Shown: positions 38,239 through 48,705 of the stretch, one piece after another
Layout of the letters: each line of letters starts with the position of its first letter
Position numbering within the stretch: the first letter of the stretch is position 1
From: Candidatus Bandiella numerosa
GTDB taxonomy: Bacteria; Pseudomonadota; Alphaproteobacteria; Rickettsiales; Midichloriaceae
Assembly (NCBI RefSeq): GCF_029981845.1
Contig: NZ_CP104164.1
Span: 1-64,000 of the forward strand
Length of the DNA: 64,000 nucleotides
Direction of reading: 5' to 3'
Translations under genes and position numbers: made by a program
The notes under the pieces: generated by a model
Told to the model about the DNA's origin: nothing
The model's database searches: none
The model's input: only the letters and a program-made list of their open reading frames with translations

Positions 38239-39531
38239 ATGATAACGTCATTTAAAATGAACAAGCAAAACAAAGCCCTTTTGAAATTGCCAAATATTGA
38301 GCAAGAGATAGAGTTACCAATTATAGATGGAACAAAGGGACCTTCAGCAATAGATGTTAGAAATTTATACAAAAATACAGGATATTTTACTTATGACCCA
38401 GGTTTTATGTCAACTGCTTCTTGTGATTCATCAATAACCTATATTGATGGGGAAAATGGAGTGTTGCAACATAGAGGATATAACATTACTGAATTAGCAG
38501 AAAAAAACGACTTTATGGATGTTTGTTACCTACTTCTATATGGCGAATTACCAAGTCAAATAGAAAAAAGTACCTTTATCAATTCTATAAAACACCATAC
38601 CATGGTGCATGAACAATTGCACTTTTTCTTTAGGGGATTTCCAAGGCATTCTCACCCAATGGCTATAATGGTTGGTACAGTCAGTTCATTGTCTGCATTT
38701 TACCATGAGAGTCTAGATATCAGAGATGAAAAACAAAGAGATGAAACTATTCATAAAATTATTGCAAAAATCCCAACACTTGCAGCTATGGCATATAAAT
38801 ATTCTGTAGGATTACCATTTATTTATCCAGATAATAAATTAGATTTCAGTTCAAATTTACTAAAAATGATGTTTGGAGTACCTACTGAAGAATATAAAGT
38901 AAATAGTGTTGTTGCCAGAGCATTAGATAAACTTTTAATCTTACACGCGGATCACGAGCAAAATGCATCTACTTCAACAGTTAGGTTAGCTGGATCCTCA
39001 GGAGCTAATCCATTTGCTGTAGTAAGTGCGGGAATAGCATCACTATGGGGACCTGCTCATGGAGGTGCCAATGAAGAAGTAATTAAAATGCTAGAAGAAA
39101 TTGGTGAACCCGAAAATATTCCAAAATATATTGACAAGGCAAAGGATAAAAATGATTCTTTTAGACTTATGGGTTTTGGGCACAGGGTTTATAAAAATTA
39201 TGACCCAAGAGCAAGCGTTTTAAAAAGGTATTGCCATGAAATGTTATCTGATTTAAACATAAAAGGTGATAAATTGCTTGATATAGCTACTGAGCTTGAA
39301 AGTATTGCACTAAAAGATGATTATTTTAAAGAAAAAAAATTATTCCCAAATGTAGATTTTTATTCCGGAATTATTTATAGAGCACTAGGTATTCCAAAGC
39401 AGATGTTTACTGTATTTTTTGCATTAGCGAGAACAGCAGGATGGGTTTCTCAATGGAAGGAAATGATAGAAGATCCTAATATGAAAATTGGAAGACCAAG
39501 GCAGGTTTACACTGGTGTAAAAGGAAGGTAA
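38239..39531 (+). CDS. gltA: Citrate synthase
   Basis: The 430-residue enzyme condenses acetyl-CoA and oxaloacetate at the entry of the TCA cycle. Active-site motifs are LHADHEQNASTSTVR and GFGHRVYKNYDPRA, and the end is RPRQVYTG. The sequence resembles Rickettsia citrate synthase (for example GFMSTASC..TYIDG, WGPAHGGANEEVI, FRLMGFGHRVY) while differing at many positions, indicating a related lineage outside the sequences I know. ATG at 38239 or 38257 could be the start. A short AT hairpin (39536-39554) follows the stop without a T-run. Confidence 0.98.
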   Translation: MITSFKMNKQNKALLKLPNIEQEIELPIIDGTKGPSAIDVRNLYKNTGYFTYDPGFMSTASCDSSITYIDGENGVLQHRGYNITELAEKNDFMDVCYLLLYGELPSQIEKSTFINSIKHHTMVHEQLHFFFRGFPRHSHPMAIMVGTVSSLSAFYHESLDIRDEKQRDETIHKIIAKIPTLAAMAYKYSVGLPFIYPDNKLDFSSNLLKMMFGVPTEEYKVNSVVARALDKLLILHADHEQNASTSTVRLAGSSGANPFAVVSAGIASLWGPAHGGANEEVIKMLEEIGEPENIPKYIDKAKDKNDSFRLMGFGHRVYKNYDPRASVLKRYCHEMLSDLNIKGDKLLDIATELESIALKDDYFKEKKLFPNVDFYSGIIYRALGIPKQMFTVFFALARTAGWVSQWKEMIEDPNMKIGRPRQVYTGVKGR

Positions 39532-39571
39532 TGTGATTGTTTATTTGAAACAATTAATGGATTAGTGTATT

Positions 39572-40636
39572 ATGCTCAGTGTGCTAGGTAGTAAATTCAA
39601 AAAATTTTCCACAAGCCCTAAGGCAATCATACTATTTTTTATAGTGATAGTCGTATGGATGTTAAGTGGATTATTTTCTGAAAAAAAATCTGAAGTGAAC
39701 AGTGTTGAGAATCATAAAAATTTAAACTACAAAATTGTCAATTCAAAAGCCGTAGATATACCTAAAATTTTGAACTTTGCAGGTACTATTGAAGCAAAAA
39801 ATCAGATAGATTTGATTAATGAAGTAGATGGTAAAGTAATAGATATTTTGGCAAGCGAAGGACAGAAGTTAGCAAAAAACGATCCTATCATTGATTTAGA
39901 AAAAAAAGATTACCTTGATAAGCTAAATTCAGCAAAAGAAAACCTGGTTAGTAAAGAAGTACTTTATGAATCTGCATTAAAACTTTCAAAAAAAGGATTA
40001 GGTTCCGAATCTAATATTGCTGATGCAAAAGCTCAGTTTTATCAAGCAAAAGGTCAATTAAAGCAAGCTCAATTAAATCTTGATAACACGACTATTAGAG
40101 CTCCTTACGACGGAATTATTAATGAAATCGACGTTAAAAAAAGTAATTACCTTACCATTAATTCTAAAGTTGGTAAATTCACATCTAATCAGATAATAAA
40201 AATAAAATTTGAAATACCTTATCAACAATTTGACCAAATTAAAAATAGCATTGGAGCTTATATCTTGATTAATGGGCAAAAAATCTCTATTCCTAGGGTA
40301 TCTTCATTAAGTGAAATAGCGAATGAGTTAACAAAAACATATACTGCCGAAATTATTACTGAAAATTTTGATAACGCGCTAAAAAGTGGCCAGTTAGTTA
40401 AAGTTTTTGTTGACGTGGGTAATTTTAAAGCACACAAAATCTCTCAATCCACTCTTAGCATTGATAAAGATGGCTTTATTGGAGTTAAAGTAGTAAATAA
40501 CAATAGTATTGTTGAATTTGTTCCAGTAGAAATTATAGATGAAGACAAGGATGGATTTTGGGTAATTAACCTACCTAACTTTTCTAAAATTATTACATTA
40601 GGACATGTTTATTTAAAATCAGGTGAAAAATTATAA
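39572..40636 (+). CDS. Periplasmic adaptor (RND/HlyD membrane fusion protein)
   Basis: The 354-residue protein has one N-terminal membrane helix (about 18-36), a biotinyl-lipoyl-like domain (IEAKNQIDLINEVDGKVIDILASEGQKL), an alpha-helical hairpin rich in Ala/Lys (about 115-170), and the closing lipoyl half NTTIRAPYDGIINEIDV. That is the layout of the RND efflux adaptor family. No inner-membrane pump or TolC gene is adjacent. It starts 40 bases after gltA and ends 8 bases before addB. Confidence 0.85.
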   Translation: MLSVLGSKFKKFSTSPKAIILFFIVIVVWMLSGLFSEKKSEVNSVENHKNLNYKIVNSKAVDIPKILNFAGTIEAKNQIDLINEVDGKVIDILASEGQKLAKNDPIIDLEKKDYLDKLNSAKENLVSKEVLYESALKLSKKGLGSESNIADAKAQFYQAKGQLKQAQLNLDNTTIRAPYDGIINEIDVKKSNYLTINSKVGKFTSNQIIKIKFEIPYQQFDQIKNSIGAYILINGQKISIPRVSSLSEIANELTKTYTAEIITENFDNALKSGQLVKVFVDVGNFKAHKISQSTLSIDKDGFIGVKVVNNNSIVEFVPVEIIDEDKDGFWVINLPNFSKIITLGHVYLKSGEKL

Positions 40637-40644
40637 ACTACAAA

Positions 40645-43410
40645 ATGGGGAAAATATTTAATGTTCCTTTTAGTGATAATTTTTTAGAACAATTTGTAAA
40701 AAAGATTTTAGATGTATCCAATAATTTTGAAAATCCACAAAATAATCTCATACTTCTTCCTCATAAAAGAATACAAAATGCATTTTTTAAAAAACTTCTA
40801 TTTTTTAATACCAGAATAGTTCTTCCTAAGGTTTTGACTTTTACTACTATAGATGAAAACATACTAGAATTTGATAGGTTTTGTAATAGTATTCATGTTG
40901 CTAAATTTGAATTAATTAAAAAGCAAATTCTTAAAAATGATCAAACGTACATATTAATATCACTGATTTTAGAATCGATTAAAAATCAAAATACTAATAA
41001 TGAGTTTGATACAAAATTTTTAAATTCGATAGATTTGCATAAACTTTCTAAAAGTTTTGATGAGTATTACTATTATCAATATTACAAAAAAGAAATCATC
41101 CCAAATACAAAAATTGAAAAATTATTTTTACTAATTATTGCAGAATTAGAGTCCTATTTGCAATCTACAAATACAATTTTTAAAGCACATTCCTTAAACT
41201 ACACTACTGAGGAAATTATCAAAAATTGGAATCATAATGGCAATAGTTGTATTTTTATTATTTTGCCTCAAACAGAAGTAAGTTACATAAAACACTTCAT
41301 TGATAATTTAGTTAGGTATAAAAATTCCTATATATTTATCAGGGGCTTTGACAAAGATGCTAGTACAAAAAATTTGCATCAAATGCATATACATGACTTT
41401 TTAGATAGAACTAACCTAGCAATTGATTCAGTTCAGGATGTTTCTAAATTAAATCAACCAGGCCATTATATGCCATCCATAATACTCAATAATATTACTG
41501 AAAATTTTTATCAAACCACTCTAAAAAATCTTAATATTATTCGTGGAAAAAATCTAAACGAAGAAGCCAAAATGGTTGCCCTTGTTATCCGAGAAAAATT
41601 AGAGACAGGCAAAAATAATATCATTGTACAAACAAAATCCTATGAGCTTGCAAAAAAAATTGAGAGCTCCTTGAAATTATGGAATATAAACGTTGATAAT
41701 TTAGTGAATAATATACCTGAAAAATCCACTTGTTTACACTTTTTTCTACTAATTTCTTTATACTTAAACACAGAAAAAAATGATTACTTATTATTGCTTG
41801 ATATCCTAAAATCTAGCCATTGTCGGGTAGATAATCAATTAATTAACACATTCGAATTAAAATTTTTAAGAAAATTATTATACAGAGACAAAGTTTCTGA
41901 TTATTTAATTGGGCTAAATGATTTAGATAAAGATAAATTTAGTGTCTTGATAGAAATTGAAAATAAATTTCTATCAAAAAAAAGATTGTTGAAAAATCCT
42001 AATTTAACCCTGCTAGACTATTTTAAAATTCACCTCAAGCTATTTGATTTTCTTAAAAATGATTCTGATAACATTGAATTTCAAGAATTGCTTATATTGA
42101 TTGAGCAAAAATTGGAAATTTTTAAAAATTACCACAATCTTAATTTTACCAAATATATCAAAATTACTGATAAACTTTTAACATCAAATCAAAAATCTAA
42201 TAATTCGCAAAATCCTATATCTGTAACAATATTGCAAACCTTTGAAACAAGAAATATTCAATATGAAACAGTTTTTTTTGCAGGACTGAACGAGGGTGTT
42301 TTTCCGGATGCAAATTTTGATAAAAATTATTTTAGTAAAGGATTTAGGCAAATGAATAACCTAAAACCTATTGATTCAGAGATGCAATTTATGGAATATG
42401 ATTTTATAAGCTCGTTCTATAATAATGATTTAATACTAAGTTGCTCGGAATCTACTAATGCAAAAAATCAAATTTGTAGATGGTTAGAAAAATTATTAGC
42501 ATTTAAAAGTATAAACGCGCAATCAGCTATTTTTACTGAAAAATATAAAAAAATACTACAAAATATTTATAAGCAACCCTTTGAAAAAAACTCTGATATA
42601 GCATACGCAAAAGTTGGTGTTGATCAAAGACCTAAAAAAATTTCAGTTACTGGTATAGAAAAATTAATATCTAATCCTTATGTATACTATGCAAGATATA
42701 TATTGAAAGTAAATCCTCTAGAAAAAATTGCGAGAGAAGCTGAGAAAAAAGAATTTGGAATATTGCTTCACGATTTAATACCAAAAGCACTGTCAGTGCA
42801 ACATGCTAATTCAGAAGAATTTAGTAATTGGTTTTTCACAAAATTTAATGAATATATCGAATGTAGATATATTCCATATAAAATATCAAAGTTTTGGTTT
42901 TTACGTTTGGGAAATATCACCGATTCCATATATAAAAATTTTTACCATCAAAATGAAAATTATAAATCTTTTAGTGAAATAGTTGGCACCTTTAACTTAA
43001 AACTTCAATCTCACAATATCGAGCTTTTTTGTATAGCAGATAGAATAGAAATTTCACAACAAGACAATATTGCTGAAATTATTGATTTTAAATCTGGTCA
43101 TGTTCCAAATGAAAGTGAAGTATCTGCAGGATTATATCCGCAACTACCTATTGAAAAATATATATTTCAAAAAAAAGGCTTTAAATTAGATATTAATAAT
43201 ATTTCTGTAGTGAATTTACATTATTTTGATATTAGCGGGAAATCAAAAGATGTCAAAAAAAAGTCAATACATGGTGATTCAACTGAAATTGAAAGAGAGT
43301 TAAAATTATTATTAGAAAAATTTTTATGCAACGAAACAGATTTTTTTATTACAAGAGATATAATCACTAATAAAAGAAACAAAAACTACTCCCACATCTT
43401 GAGAATATGA
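40645..43410 (+). CDS. addB: AddB-type helicase/nuclease for double-strand break repair
   Basis: The 921-residue protein fits alphaproteobacterial AddB. It starts with FNVPFSDNFLEQF and a degenerate helicase part (ILLPHKRIQNAF). The middle has VTILQTFETRNIQYETVFFAGLNEGVFP (landmark), and the C-terminal PD-(D/E)XK nuclease has EFGILLHDLIPKAL and AEIIDFKSGH. AddAB resects broken ends for RecA. The 4Fe-4S cysteines of Firmicute AddB are absent, as in other Proteobacteria. addA, usually the next gene, is missing; the convergent YhdP-like gene ends 9 bases later. Confidence 0.85.
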   Translation: MGKIFNVPFSDNFLEQFVKKILDVSNNFENPQNNLILLPHKRIQNAFFKKLLFFNTRIVLPKVLTFTTIDENILEFDRFCNSIHVAKFELIKKQILKNDQTYILISLILESIKNQNTNNEFDTKFLNSIDLHKLSKSFDEYYYYQYYKKEIIPNTKIEKLFLLIIAELESYLQSTNTIFKAHSLNYTTEEIIKNWNHNGNSCIFIILPQTEVSYIKHFIDNLVRYKNSYIFIRGFDKDASTKNLHQMHIHDFLDRTNLAIDSVQDVSKLNQPGHYMPSIILNNITENFYQTTLKNLNIIRGKNLNEEAKMVALVIREKLETGKNNIIVQTKSYELAKKIESSLKLWNINVDNLVNNIPEKSTCLHFFLLISLYLNTEKNDYLLLLDILKSSHCRVDNQLINTFELKFLRKLLYRDKVSDYLIGLNDLDKDKFSVLIEIENKFLSKKRLLKNPNLTLLDYFKIHLKLFDFLKNDSDNIEFQELLILIEQKLEIFKNYHNLNFTKYIKITDKLLTSNQKSNNSQNPISVTILQTFETRNIQYETVFFAGLNEGVFPDANFDKNYFSKGFRQMNNLKPIDSEMQFMEYDFISSFYNNDLILSCSESTNAKNQICRWLEKLLAFKSINAQSAIFTEKYKKILQNIYKQPFEKNSDIAYAKVGVDQRPKKISVTGIEKLISNPYVYYARYILKVNPLEKIAREAEKKEFGILLHDLIPKALSVQHANSEEFSNWFFTKFNEYIECRYIPYKISKFWFLRLGNITDSIYKNFYHQNENYKSFSEIVGTFNLKLQSHNIELFCIADRIEISQQDNIAEIIDFKSGHVPNESEVSAGLYPQLPIEKYIFQKKGFKLDINNISVVNLHYFDISGKSKDVKKKSIHGDSTEIERELKLLLEKFLCNETDFFITRDIITNKRNKNYSHILRI

Positions 43411-43419
43411 TTCGTACTT

Positions 43420-46400
43420 TTATTTTTCTATTCTCTCTTTTTGTGGTTTAGAAATTGGCTTTTTAAAGATATTTCGCAAAAACCCTGGCGTTAGAGTAGA
43501 TAGATAATTTGCACTAACTTTGATATCTTCATCAAGATACCCCTTCATATCAAATAGTGTACTCAGAATCATACCTTCATTTTTGGGGCCAGAAAAAAGG
43601 TTTAAAAATGGTACCTTCTTAAAAATTGTATTTACTATATTTTCTGGCATAATTACCCCTCTCGAATTCAAATATTTGGTTTCTATATCTATATTTCCAC
43701 TCAATTTCAGCGCTAATAATTTAGATTCAGCAACGCAGTCATTAAATTCTAAATACCTACCATCATATTCAATTGGACACTGAAAACTGTAAAATCTAAT
43801 TCCTTTATTCTTAATAATGCTACGCAATGTCGAAATTGGAGCTGTTAATGTTAATAAATTAAGTAGGACAGGAGTTTTAATTGCATAAAAATTATTTAAT
43901 TCAACAAAGCCCTTAAATTTTTTACGCGTTTCATAACTACCTTTAATTTCTAAATTACCTTCACCAATTTTTTCTGTTATCCCGAGTGCCTTTAACACAG
44001 AACCTGCATCAGGAGATGTAATAGATAAAACTGGGTAGTTATAATATACTCTTAATGGCCTATTTCCGTCTAAAAATGCAGATATGTTTACACTTATATT
44101 TCTCTGATTATTTACTGAAATATTAACTTTATTAAGCGATATATTATTTTTTAAAATCATATTATCAATTTTACCATTAAAACTGAAAAATCCTCCACTC
44201 TTGATATTGTCAGAATTTAATTGATTTACTAATTCTTTTAAGCTGAATTCACTCAAATCTGCTTTAGCTCCATTAACTGTAATTCGGTTTAAATTTTCCA
44301 CTTTATCATAATTTAAAACCATTCCTTGGATATTATTTTGAAATATACTGCATTCGAATTTTACTAACTCCCTAATTTTATCGTTAACAACCCCAGTTCC
44401 TAAAAAGTATTTATTAGGTATTTTAAATTCAAATTTTGAAATTTTTGTCTCGTCCTCACCATTATTTACAAATTTAATATAAATGCTTCCTGGAAATTTT
44501 ACCTTTTTCACTATGCCAAGTGCATCAATATTTACTGAAGTATTATGTAAATCTACCCAAAATTCTGAAGTTATTTCATTAGGAGTTACTTTTAGAATAC
44601 CTTTTATACTAGTGCTATTATTAAAAAAATTTGAAAGTGGAATTTTCAGCTTTTGAAAATTTTGCAAATTATCATTAGTATTAATTTTAATTAAATAATT
44701 TTGATTATTTTTAACAGATATCTCTGAATTTACAGTAATATTAAGCAACCCGTTGATTTTGGCAACACCTTTTATTTTTAATTTCTCCTCAATTAAATTA
44801 GCTTCTAAATTACCACTAGTTAGTTGATAATTTTGATATATATCCCTTATAGAGACCTTAGTTAATTTGGAGTGTAAATTAACTTTTAAATCTTCAAACG
44901 TTGGCATTTTATAAAAAGGCACGACAAATGTAATTTTCGTATTCGCCATACCTTCTATATTTTTTGGTATTTGAAATTCATGATGCATATTAGCAATCTC
45001 CAGTTGCTCACTTATACTTCCTAAAATATTCGCATTAAATATCATGCTCAAATTTTCTTGATTCATGTCTTCTATTTCAGCAGTAATACCGTTTATAGAA
45101 TTACTCAAAACTTTTCCATCATTACTACTTATGATTAAATTCTTTGTAGTGAATTTTACCTCAGCAGTGTTTAGGGTTATTATAGGGGCAGTTTGACTAT
45201 ATTTTAATTTTGCATTTTTTAAATTTATTAAAGTGGTAAGTGCAGATTCATCTTGTTTATCGAAATCATTTATAAGTGTTAAATTGCTAACATTTCCATC
45301 TTCTAGATGTTCTGATAACCATAAATGCACCGGTGGTAAAAGATTATTTGACCATGTTTCTAAAACTTTCTTAGTGGATAAATTTAAACCATCAAAATTG
45401 GCAACTAACTTTTTTGCTTCATAATTAATTTGGCCCCTTACTGGTATTTCATTATCTATCTTTAAAGTTAGATAAGGTATGTTAATTTTGCTAAAATTTT
45501 CTAACAATTCTCCATTAAAATTCAAGTTACTAATAGCCAAATCATTTTGTAAAAATTTTTTACTTGCAATATTTGTTATCCCACCTTGTATAAAATTAAA
45601 ATTTACTTTCTCTAAAAAATTTAGATAAGATAATGTTGTATCAAAGTTAATTTTAAAATCAGTGGTTATACTTGTTTGTCCAATTTTGATCTTATTTAAT
45701 TTCCCAGGTTGTTTATCTGACGTGATGCTGCCTTTTACACTCATAGAATTATTAGACATAGTAGTAGAAATCTTTAAATTAGCTATGATCTCATCAATGC
45801 TAATTAAGGAAATAATCTCAACATCATTTGTATCACTAAATTTAAATTCTAAATTTTGCAAATTAATAGCATAGTCATCCCCATTTTCGGTTTTGATAAT
45901 TACCTTGAAATTCTCTACAATATAACTGCTGTCTTTCATTAAATGTTGATATTTTTTCAGTATATTTATTACATTTTCTATAGGAATTTTTTCCTGACTC
46001 ACACCATTATTTTTTTGTGATTTATCATATATAACGGCTACATCTCTTTCATCAAAAACTATACCCTTAAATATTTTATTATTTCTTTGTAACAATAGAT
46101 TATATATGTCAAATTTCAGCTTTATGTTTGGCACCATAAAAACAGCACTCTTTTTATAGCTTAATTCCCAATCATCCAATCCAAGAACAATAGACATATC
46201 TTTTAAGTCAAGAGATATTCCTGTACGTATTTTGCTTATGCTAATTTGATCCAGATTTTTTTCAATATTATGCTTAACTATCCCATCGATGAAATTGAAG
46301 TGCTTTGGTCCAAAAAAGCTTAAATACACTATTATAGTCGTCAATATTAATAGCAACGCTATAAGGCTATATTTAAAAATAGCTATAAGCCTTTTTAGGT

Positions 46401-46434
46401 AGCATCTACCTGAGGATTTGATAAAACTATTCAT
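43420..46434 (-). CDS. AsmA/YhdP-like envelope protein
   Basis: The 1004-residue protein has one N-terminal membrane helix (about 16-40) and a long beta-rich periplasmic part. It ends in an AsmA-2-like C-terminal region: LLTLTAPISTLRSIIKNKGIRF, the motif SGNIDIETKYLNSRGVIMP, and KVPFLNLFSGPKNEGM. Proteins of this family (YhdP, TamB, AsmA) bridge inner and outer membranes and are implicated in lipid transport. The start codon overlaps the end of the upstream pentapeptide gene by 8 bases, indicating co-expression. Confidence 0.75.
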   Translation of the reverse strand: MNSFIKSSGRCYLKRLIAIFKYSLIALLLILTTIIVYLSFFGPKHFNFIDGIVKHNIEKNLDQISISKIRTGISLDLKDMSIVLGLDDWELSYKKSAVFMVPNIKLKFDIYNLLLQRNNKIFKGIVFDERDVAVIYDKSQKNNGVSQEKIPIENVINILKKYQHLMKDSSYIVENFKVIIKTENGDDYAINLQNLEFKFSDTNDVEIISLISIDEIIANLKISTTMSNNSMSVKGSITSDKQPGKLNKIKIGQTSITTDFKINFDTTLSYLNFLEKVNFNFIQGGITNIASKKFLQNDLAISNLNFNGELLENFSKINIPYLTLKIDNEIPVRGQINYEAKKLVANFDGLNLSTKKVLETWSNNLLPPVHLWLSEHLEDGNVSNLTLINDFDKQDESALTTLINLKNAKLKYSQTAPIITLNTAEVKFTTKNLIISSNDGKVLSNSINGITAEIEDMNQENLSMIFNANILGSISEQLEIANMHHEFQIPKNIEGMANTKITFVVPFYKMPTFEDLKVNLHSKLTKVSIRDIYQNYQLTSGNLEANLIEEKLKIKGVAKINGLLNITVNSEISVKNNQNYLIKINTNDNLQNFQKLKIPLSNFFNNSTSIKGILKVTPNEITSEFWVDLHNTSVNIDALGIVKKVKFPGSIYIKFVNNGEDETKISKFEFKIPNKYFLGTGVVNDKIRELVKFECSIFQNNIQGMVLNYDKVENLNRITVNGAKADLSEFSLKELVNQLNSDNIKSGGFFSFNGKIDNMILKNNISLNKVNISVNNQRNISVNISAFLDGNRPLRVYYNYPVLSITSPDAGSVLKALGITEKIGEGNLEIKGSYETRKKFKGFVELNNFYAIKTPVLLNLLTLTAPISTLRSIIKNKGIRFYSFQCPIEYDGRYLEFNDCVAESKLLALKLSGNIDIETKYLNSRGVIMPENIVNTIFKKVPFLNLFSGPKNEGMILSTLFDMKGYLDEDIKVSANYLSTLTPGFLRNIFKKPISKPQKERIEK

Positions 46435-47641
46435 TAATAAATACTTTTTCGATTAGGTTATTTCGTGAACTGAAGTTGTCAATTTTTGCACCTCTAAAAT
46501 TAGCATACGATAAATTACTATCATTAATTGACATGTCTATTAAGTTGCTTTTGGAAAAATTTATTCCTGCTAAATATGAATTTAGGATTTCTGATTTATT
46601 TAAGATTGCCTGGTAAAACGTAGAATTTTTTAAGTTACTTGAAGAAAAATTAGCATTCATTAAATTTACTCTTCTAAAATTAGAACTATCAAAATAACTT
46701 AGCATAACAATAAATTCTGAAATCGTACCATCTTGAAAAAGTGCATAACTCATATCACTTCTATTTATAATTACCTTAGATAATTTTGCTTCGCTAAAAT
46801 TAATTGCCTTCGCATTAATTTTATCAAATACTACATCTGTTAAATCTGAATTTTGAAAATTTGATGCAAATATTATGCAATCCTGAAAAACAACTCCTTT
46901 GAATTTACTATTTCCCCAATCAATTGCTTTTAAATTGCTATTAGCTATATTAACATTACTAAAGTTACTTGAAGAAAAAAAATTTAAATCCCAATAAACT
47001 TCGGTAATTTTTACATCTTGAAACGAACTATAGCTAAATTTTGACCTTACTATTTTTGATTTATCTAAATTGCTATTATTAAAATTAGAATTGGAAAAAT
47101 TAGATGCAAATATTTTGGCATTTGCAAAATTTGTTGCCACAAACACTGAGCTTTGAGCATAAGTTTTACTCAGCTTACTATTTGTCAAATTTGCCTTTGT
47201 CAAATTTGCTCTGCTAATATTTGTATTAATAAATGTCGATCCTTTTAATGAAGCATTTTCAAAATTTACCCCTTCTAAAAAAGCATTAGTAAATACGCAA
47301 TCATCTAAATTTGCCCCAGAGAAATTAACATGATACATAATAGTATTTGAAAAATCCATGCCTGATAAATTCAATCCGCTTAGGTTACTCCCTAATGATT
47401 CACCAATGTTAATAGGCTGATTAGAGTCTTTTGCTGAATTGATAAAATCTTGAATTTTATCTCTAGTAAGATCTGATTTTTGCACTTCATTAACGTCTAC
47501 ATCACTATCCTTAAACGTATTTTGCATCAATTTAAATTTTTTTAAAATCACTTCAACACTTTCATCCTCTGCAACGGCTAAATCCACATTTAAAATTAGC
47601 AATAAGCAAAGTGACAACACAATCCTAAATAAAAATTTCAT
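46427..47641 (-). CDS. Exported pentapeptide-repeat protein
   Basis: The 404-residue protein opens with a signal peptide (FLFRIVLSLCLLLILNVDLAVAED), then a short charged region. From about residue 85 to the end nearly every fifth position is F, L or I in the A(D/N)LXX pattern (for example SGANLDDCVF, ANLTKANLTN, NFSNSNFNNSNLDKS), giving roughly sixty pentapeptides. Such arrays form right-handed quadrilateral beta-helices. Export is unusual for this class, most of which are cytosolic. Its product is translationally coupled to the YhdP-like protein downstream, suggesting a role in the envelope (inference). Confidence 0.85.
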   Translation of the reverse strand: MKFLFRIVLSLCLLLILNVDLAVAEDESVEVILKKFKLMQNTFKDSDVDVNEVQKSDLTRDKIQDFINSAKDSNQPINIGESLGSNLSGLNLSGMDFSNTIMYHVNFSGANLDDCVFTNAFLEGVNFENASLKGSTFINTNISRANLTKANLTNSKLSKTYAQSSVFVATNFANAKIFASNFSNSNFNNSNLDKSKIVRSKFSYSSFQDVKITEVYWDLNFFSSSNFSNVNIANSNLKAIDWGNSKFKGVVFQDCIIFASNFQNSDLTDVVFDKINAKAINFSEAKLSKVIINRSDMSYALFQDGTISEFIVMLSYFDSSNFRRVNLMNANFSSSNLKNSTFYQAILNKSEILNSYLAGINFSKSNLIDMSINDSNLSYANFRGAKIDNFSSRNNLIEKVFINE

Positions 47642-47642
47642 T

Positions 47643-48644
47643 TTATAAATAACTTTCTATATATTTTTCAAAAATTTGGACCGCATTAAGCGCGGCTCCT
47701 TTTCTAAGATTATCTGAAACTATCCATAAATTTAAAATATTATTCGCAACATCTTGTCTAATTCTTGATACGTAAACCTCGTCTCTACCTACACAATCTA
47801 TCGGGGTAAAATAACTATATTCACTTGTTCTGTCTGTCACTATCCCATCTGATTTATTTAAAATATTATAAGCTTCATTTACTGATATATTTTTAGAAAA
47901 CTCAACATTAACGGACATACTGTGTCCTACAAAAACAGGCACTCTGACACATGTTGCAGTTACATCAATGTCACTACATAACATCTTTTTTGTTTCTTCC
48001 ATAACCTTAATTTCTTCTTTAGTATAACCACTTCCAACTAACTCATCAATTTTAGCTATCACATTAAATGCTATTTTCTCTCTATTGTTGTCATCGGAAA
48101 ATGCATTGACCAATCTATTTTTTGTTTGAGCATATAAATCATCCATTGCTTTTTTGCCAGCTCCTGAAACTGACTGATATGTTGAAACAACAATCCTTGA
48201 TACTTGAGCAAATTCGTGTAAGTTTCTAAGTGTCACAACTAAGGGAATTGCTACACAATTGGGATTTGCGACTATATGTGATTTTTTTGCCAGCTCCAGT
48301 GAAGATATATTAACTTCCGGCACCACTAATGGAATTTCTTTATGCATTCTAAAATGAGAAGACAAGTCTATAACCAATTTTGCTTCTTTGCTTGCTTTTG
48401 GTACATATTCTCTAGATGTCTCTGCACTAGTTGCGAAAAATACAAAATCAATACCTGCAAAATCAAATCCTTCTAAAGCATTTACTCTGATTACTTTATT
48501 GTTAAAAATCACCTCTTTGCCGACCGATTTCTGAGATGCAACTGCAAATATATTTTCTATTTTAATTTTGGAGTTTTCTAAAGTGCTAAAAATCTCTCTG
48601 CCAACATTACCTGTAGCACCAACCACCGCAACACTATATTTCAT
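47643..48644 (-). CDS. asd: Aspartate-semialdehyde dehydrogenase
   Basis: The 333-residue enzyme reduces aspartyl phosphate to the semialdehyde for diaminopimelate and lysine synthesis. The N-terminal VGATGNVGRE nucleotide-binding loop, the catalytic Cys130 in VANPNCVAIP, and the later VPVFVGHSMSV and RKGAALNAVQI motifs are present. Its start (ATG 48644) is preceded by a 61-base spacer. In peptidoglycan-making Rickettsiales this pathway supplies cross-link precursors. Confidence 0.97.
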   Translation of the reverse strand: MKYSVAVVGATGNVGREIFSTLENSKIKIENIFAVASQKSVGKEVIFNNKVIRVNALEGFDFAGIDFVFFATSAETSREYVPKASKEAKLVIDLSSHFRMHKEIPLVVPEVNISSLELAKKSHIVANPNCVAIPLVVTLRNLHEFAQVSRIVVSTYQSVSGAGKKAMDDLYAQTKNRLVNAFSDDNNREKIAFNVIAKIDELVGSGYTKEEIKVMEETKKMLCSDIDVTATCVRVPVFVGHSMSVNVEFSKNISVNEAYNILNKSDGIVTDRTSEYSYFTPIDCVGRDEVYVSRIRQDVANNILNLWIVSDNLRKGAALNAVQIFEKYIESYL

Positions 48645-48705
48645 ATTATTAATATAAGAGGTTTAAAGTCATACTATAATAACTCATTACGAAAGCAAGA
48701 AAATT

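Noticed and set aside
39536..39554. Hairpin ATTGTTT-ATTTG-AAACAAT after gltA as a terminator
   Set aside because: The stem is A+T-rich and no T-run follows, so an intrinsic terminator is not supported.
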